From positions 1-10,695 of the forward strand of contig JALLPB010001208.1 in NCBI GenBank assembly GCA_036939975.1: DNA of 10,695 nucleotides. The letters are read 5' to 3'. The notes below the pieces were generated by a model. It was not told the DNA's origin. It was given only the letters and a program-made list of their open reading frames with translations, and made no database searches. The first letter of the stretch is position 1. Each line of letters begins with the position of its first letter. Source of the stretch: Cyclostephanos tholiformis. Taxonomy: Eukaryota > Bacillariophyta > Thalassiosirophyceae > Thalassiosirales > Thalassiosiraceae. A program made the translations under genes and the position numbers. This document shows, one piece after another, positions 7,151-10,695 of the stretch.

Positions 7151-7684
7151 GTGATGCATACCACAGAGTTTCTCTTTATTTTCCCCAAACACATCCGTAG
7201 AAACATCCAGGCGGTTTGCGCTCAGATACGCAAAGCCCATGCCACATGGTCCCGGGTGGGCCAAGTACTTTGGAGTGAACAGACTCCCCCCCAAGTCGCT
7301 GCCAAGTTCTACACGTCGGTTGTCCAGGCTGTGCTACTCTACTGCAACGAGACATGGGTCCTCTCCCCGACGGCACTTGCCCGTTTGGAGGGATTTCACA
7401 TCCGCGCCGCCTACCGAATGGCACGCCGGCACAAGCCATGCCGCAGCCCAGGGAATGCGTGGATATACCCGAAGTTGGAGGATGTGTTGGAGGAGTGTGG
7501 GCTTTGCACTGTTGCTGCCTACATTGAGACTCGTTGGCAGACGATTGCCACGTATGTGGCCACCCGCCCGATTCTCGACAAATGCAGGCAAGGCGAGCGG
7601 AGGGGAGGTGCTGTACCGCATCATTGGTGGTGGGAGCAAAAGATGGACCTGGACGTCACCGATACAACTGGATCGGACGAGTGA
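7151..7684 (+). pseudogene. Non-LTR (LINE-like) retrotransposon RT, carboxy-terminal fragment, 5'-truncated
   Basis: The frame 7151-7684 is open for 177 codons. Recognisable text begins near 7190 (residue about 14): IRKAHATWSRVGQVLW, FYTSVVQAVLLYCNETW (53-69), LARLEGFHIRAAYRMAR (76-92), DVLEECGLCTVAAYIETR (111-128), RPILDKC and WWWEQKMDLDV (159-169). This wording matches the region after the RT palm in non-LTR elements that I recall as frequent in diatoms. No palm motif such as FADD is present. Upstream DNA is AT-rich with no RT frame, so the element is 5'-truncated, as is usual for LINE copies. The first 13 or so residues come from the flank and ATG 7154 is accidental. No ATG of its own remains, so it is not expected to be a functional protein. 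No internal stop or frameshift is visible in the fragment, which suggests a fairly young copy. Confidence 0.7.
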
Positions 7685-8198
7685 TAGACCACCTCTTTTC
7701 CCCTTTCCTCCACTCAATGCGGCCCGGACCTGGTCTCTTTGGGGGAGGAGCATGGGTGGTGTTTAGACAACGGGTTATAGGGTGTGACCCCTAGTCTAGC
7801 TTTAATCTTAGTAGTCAAGTTCCTAGGCAGGGGGGGCATGTCTAGCAGGCTTTGGTAAGCCTTAGTATTGGAAACGGCCTCCCCCTCCGGAGGACAAGTT
7901 AACACACACATGACAGCCTAACATAGGCCATGCAGGAGCGTGGTCATTGTGTTGTTTGTCGTCCGCCATACAGGCCTGGTCAGAGGTGCATGATGTGGAG
8001 ATGATGAAAACTGTCATCAAAGAAATAATTGAAAACCACATTCACAACAGGACGAGACCTTTGTTCTTTGCGGGTATATATGGAATTAGATAATAATATA
8101 GTAGTGCGAACATAATCTGAATATTATAAGTAATTCTATACAAAAATACTAATTCAATGTAATATGAATATTAGAAGCAATCCACATAAAATGCGGAC
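7685..8198. other. No gene; probable 3' tail of the LINE fragment, then AT-rich spacer
   Basis: 7685 to about 7930 keeps the GC-richer character of the LINE fragment and is probably its 3' untranslated region. It contains a G7 run (7830-7836), a perfect hairpin AGGCTT-TGGT-AAGCCT (7847-7862) and the palindrome CCTCCGGAGG (7884-7893). No terminal poly-A or tandem tail is evident. From about 8070 the sequence is AT-rich and holds nothing that I recognise; it lies just beyond the 3' end of the minus-strand pseudogene. Confidence 0.5.
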
Positions 8199-8535
8199 TC
8201 AGGCACATTCCCGACGGAGCTTCTTGGCCTGAATAAATTTTAATGCGGCATCCTGGGACATCCTGGTGGATGTGCACCCCCGGTCGACTGTGCTCTTGAC
8301 AATCATCTTAGAAATGTTTGCAGTGCTGGCCGACAAATTATCAAGCGCACTCATCGCTGCCTGCTGGGAAGCAGGAGAACCCTCGAGCATGTAGCCAGTC
8401 AACTGATGCACCATGCATGCATTGAAGTCTTGACCTGGCAAGTACGTGCAAGCTGCCGGCTTGGCCTGCCTCTGTTTTGGAGAAGGCTCAATGGGCAACT
8501 TGTGATCATCTTCATCACTACTATCATCCTTGTCC

Positions 8536-8615
8536 CTGGAAATGTCAACAATGCTTGTATGGATATGAAGTGAGATTACAAAATAGAATATGTCAAAACC
8601 AGAAAACAAAAATAC
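8536..8615 (-). other. Possible second intron, 80 nt
   Basis: On the minus strand it starts GTATTTTTG (8615) and ends TTGACATTTCCAG (8536) and is T-rich, between Lys-rich and acidic coding text. If translated it gives a hydrophobic insert (GVFLFSGFDIFYFVIS) unlike its surroundings. Removing 80 nt would break the frame, so one splice end, or a nearby base, must differ from this reading. It could also be real coding sequence. Confidence 0.35.
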
Positions 8616-9287
8616 TCCCCTGAGGCCATTCTGGCTGTGCCTCTTCCCCTTCTTCCTTGGATCCATTTTTAGAGCCTGCCGAATGTCAGCACCTGAAGCA
8701 CGAAGCTTTGTTGTCAGCAGGACATACTGCTGGATAACATGCAGTTCTTCCTTGCTTGGCATCTGCATCTTTGACAAATGGCCGGCGGCAGCAGAGAGGA
8801 CATGGACTTGTTGACTGATGAGTTCAAGGATAGTAGGCTCTTGATCCCATTCTTGATGGAGCTCAAGAGAAGATTGCCAAGGTTGACAAATGCGCATCGC
8901 TCCACATCGGGAGCAAGCTGACAAGCTTGGAGGTCATCCTTCTGGGCCTTCTCAATGGCCATGGCTTGGACGTCCTTCTCTAGAAATATCCCCATTTGGT
9001 AGTTGCATCTGCAGGTCCGGCAGTCTGGAATCGCCATGCCATGGGCCTTGCAATCCTTGTGAAAGGATGTACCCATGATAGGTGCACATCATTGGGCATG
9101 AGCAGGCATATTGCTGCTGGGGATGATTCATGCGACAAGGCTTCGTGCCAACCCCACCCTCAAACACTGCCATCCTCCTCTTGAACTTGGAGTTGAACAA
9201 GTCCTTCTGCCATCTCAACTCATCTATGTTGATGAGGAAAATGATGGTCCCGCTGCATTTGCAGGATGGGCAGTCAAAGCCAGCAAC

Positions 9288-9356
9288 CTAGAGGAAAAGG
9301 AGGAGGCTCATCATGAGATATCAAGTCAGGAACAAAATGCATGCAAAAAAACATAC
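9288..9356 (-). other. Spliceosomal intron of the minus-strand pseudogene, 69 nt
   Basis: On the minus strand it begins GTATGT (9356-9351) and ends TTTTCCTCTAG (9298-9288) with a pyrimidine-rich 3' part. The exons join in phase 0 (...GTG AAC AAG | GTT GCT GGC...) and carry conserved-looking text on both sides. Its presence shows the copy was not made by reverse transcription of spliced mRNA. Such short introns are common in diatoms. Confidence 0.7.
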
Positions 9357-10380
9357 CTTGTTCACGTCATAGCAAAAGTTAAATGGGAGTGGCTTCGATT
9401 GCTTTGACCTGTGCTGCTGAGATGACAAACTCTTGGCAGACACCTAATTTTGTGATTGGCGGACAGCTTTGGAGAGAGCAATCTCATTGACAAAGTAGCG
9501 GTACATCAAATCAAGACCGACAATCCTGGAGTCGTCCAACTTGCTCCCCCCGCCCCTCAAAAACTTTGCTTGGCGGTCGTGGACATGCTTTGAGATGACA
9601 AATATAGACTCCGCAATCCCATCAAGAGACCACTTGGCTCGCTATTTTACAGCTTGAGACCAGAGCTTGAACTTGTCGGTAATGGCCTGAGGCTGGGAGT
9701 TGCCAAGAATCACCCTCCTCTTGATGGTGAGGGCCTCATAAAAAATCATGACTTCCTCTCATTCAAGTACTCCTTCTGGCACTTCCTTGAAAGGATGAAG
9801 AGAGAAATAAACTTGGTGCTGATGTGGTGCGGCGAGTTATCCTCGGGGTTGGGGTTCAGCATGTTGCCAAAGAAGTCGTACTCTTCGGCATCATCATTGA
9901 TGTCAAAGATGGAGTTGTTGAGGGCCTCGGCATCAATGGATGCATGGATGGTGGTGCAGTTCCCATTGGGAATTGGCTTGGGGGTGAGTTTTTGTTGAGG
10001 ATTGGGGATGGGGGTGACCTCGGTGGAGGATGCTGTGGTGGATAAATGACTGCAAAAGGGGAGGGGTGAGAACCGGGGCATCCTAGAATTAATGGATGAC
10101 ACGACAATCCAGCAAGATTGTCACATGATAACAGATAGCAAAAATAGGAACAACATTATTTAGCCCTGAACATTCGAGTCCAAAAATTACGATTGCTATC
10201 GCTCCCACAGTCCTCACACTGTGATTTTACTCACCTTTCATCGGCCTTGACGGCGGTGGCGGACCGTCATGTCCAAGCAGCACCAGACAGGGGTAAATTT
10301 ACAGCCTTCCCCCCCTGTGGTGTGATGGGCACCAATGGCAGTTCCAACAGCACAGGACGCTAGGTTAGATTCGGAATGTT

Positions 10381-10454
10381 GGGGGGGGGGAGTGGGGGGG
10401 GAGGTTGCCGCTCATGGCAAGAGCAAGATTGGGGGGCGGAAGCTGGAGGGAGGG
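10381..10454 (+). repeat. Clustered G runs, possible G-quadruplex
   Basis: A G10 run (10381-10390), a G8 run (10394-10401), a G6 run (10431-10436) and two GGG runs (10448-10450, 10452-10454) lie on one strand. Their number and spacing allow a G-quadruplex. They lie about 300 bp upstream of the start of the minus-strand pseudogene. Run lengths may be imprecise because long homopolymers are error-prone. Confidence 0.5.
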
Positions 10455-10582
10455 ATTTGTCCATGGTTTTTTGCTGGATTTGTGATGGAGTAGGAGCATG
10501 CTCTCCTCTCACCTCGAGCAAAGACAGCAGTAAAAGGAATTAGTACAGTGTACAAGGCTTCATATTCCTATGGCAGGTAATT

Positions 10583-10645
10583 CCTAACCCTTAGCTAACC
10601 CTTAGCTAGCCCTTAACTAACCCTCTTAGCTAACCGTTAGTTAGG
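10583..10645 (+). repeat. Degenerate 11-bp tandem repeat (TTAGCTAACCC type)
   Basis: Units are 10591-10601 TTAGCTAACCC, 10602-10612 TTAGCTAGCCC, 10613-10623 TTAACTAACCC, a 2-nt insert, 10626-10636 TTAGCTAACCG and partial TTAGTTAGG (10637-10645); CCTAACCC (10583-10590) leads in. The core TTAGCTAA is self-complementary. Confidence 0.7.
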
Positions 10646-10695
10646 CGGGGATTATATTCGGTGAATAGAAATCCGGATAGGTTTTCATCGAGAAT

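Larger units (their letters stand above)
5723..7186. other. AT-rich flank without a recognisable gene
   Basis: Base use changes from the C/A-rich, evenly balanced retrotransposon to AT-rich sequence at the LTR end and back to GC-richer sequence near 7187. All reading frames are short and none shows a family I know. It holds a Cys-containing ORF fragment (6001-6285), the direct and inverted repeats at 6334-6477, the 15-bp tandem repeat at 6504-6547, an AATAAA at 6830-6835 and a small perfect hairpin CTGTCA/TGACAG at 7084-7097. It may be the insertion target of the copia element, older decayed transposon sequence, or introns and spacer. Confidence 0.6.
8199..10081 (-). pseudogene. Broken gene for a Cys-rich protein of an unrecognised family
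   Basis: Reading the minus strand from ATG 10081: a Pro/Asn-rich start (VTPIPNPQQKLTPKPIPN), then IDAEALNNSIFDINDDAEEYDFF and ISTKFISLFILSRKCQKEYL. The frame breaks near 9750 and continues as EEVMIFYEALTIKRRVILG, ITDKFKLWSQAV, TAG (9642-9644), AKWSLDGIAESIFVISKHVHD, VGLDLMYRYFVNEIALSKAV, TAG (9444-9446) and NFCYDVNK. There it meets an intron (9288-9356) and resumes in frame with GFDCPSCKCSGTIIF, RWQKDLFNSKFKRRMAVFEGG and NHPQQQYACSCPMMCTYH. A 1-nt change near 9072 leads to FHKDCKAHGMAIPDCRTCRC; another near 8845 leads to EPTILELISQQVHVLSAAAG. The tail is Lys-rich, then acidic (DKDDSSDEDD), then MLEGSPASQQAAMSALDNL, ending TGA at 8199. The DCxxC[K/R]C motif occurs twice (9255-9275, 9005-9025). 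It may be a transposon-encoded or repeat-family protein. An intact copy elsewhere is likely. Confidence 0.55.
10082..10695. other. No gene; low-complexity and repeat-bearing spacer
   Basis: No coding frame with recognisable text is found on either strand. The stretch holds long G runs (10381-10454), a degenerate 11-bp tandem repeat (10583-10645) and a small perfect hairpin CACAGT/ACTGTG near 10204-10222. It would contain the promoter region of the minus-strand pseudogene, but no promoter element can be named. Confidence 0.5.

Noticed and set aside
7239..7766. 175-codon + strand ORF and 139-codon minus ORF (7334-7753)
   Set aside because: Both overlap the LINE frame, and only frame 7151-7684 carries RT-family text.
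8536..8615. Transmembrane segment in the minus-strand protein
   Set aside because: The hydrophobic stretch coincides with a T-rich GT...AG interval unlike the flanking text, so a retained intron is more likely.
9111..9998. + strand ORFs at 9111-9407 and 9654-9998
   Set aside because: The minus strand carries coherent text across frames and an in-phase intron here; the + frames are its shadows.
10583..10645. Interstitial telomere repeat
   Set aside because: The unit is 11 bp (TTAGCTAACCC), not a clean TTAGGG/CCCTAA array.

Overview
The window looks like transposon-rich, gene-poor nuclear DNA from a stramenopile alga, most likely a diatom. The main reason is the type of Ty1/copia polyprotein on the left, whose Gag, integrase and RT wording matches the diatom copia lineage as I recall it. 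A fragment of a non-LTR reverse transcriptase of a type common in diatoms supports this, as does a short (69 nt) GTATGT...CTCTAG intron on the right. No cellular housekeeping gene, rRNA, tRNA or CRISPR array is visible.

Region 1 (1-5722): a nearly complete Ty1/copia LTR retrotransposon on the + strand. The window starts inside the 5' LTR (last 103 nt). The 3' LTR is complete (about 5461-5722). Between them lie a possible primer site, Gag with a Cys/His knuckle, and Pol in copia order: protease, integrase, RT, RNase H, then a polypurine tract. Almost all of it reads in frame 1, but it is broken by in-frame stops, two single-base frameshifts at A runs, and substitutions at catalytic residues of protease and RNase H. 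The two LTRs differ at only 2 of 103 comparable bases, so the copy looks younger than its damage.

Region 2 (5723-7186): AT-rich flank with no recognisable gene. It holds an ORF fragment with a CxxC pair, a degenerate direct repeat joined to a strong hairpin, and a 15-bp tandem repeat.

Region 3 (about 7187-8198): a 5'-truncated non-LTR (LINE-like) RT carboxy-terminal fragment followed by a probable 3' untranslated tail and then AT-rich sequence.

Region 4 (8199-10081, minus strand): a broken multi-exon gene for a Cys-rich protein of a family I do not recognise. One intron is well supported because frame continues across it. The gene carries two in-frame TAGs and about three frameshifts.

Region 5 (10082-10695): non-coding, with long G runs and a degenerate 11-bp tandem repeat with a palindromic core.

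The most unusual signal is in region 1. The first nine internal bases after the 5' LTR, where the primer-binding site should be, are perfectly complementary to a nine-base stretch inside the LTR. This is the arrangement expected of self-primed reverse transcription and is not usual for copia elements.
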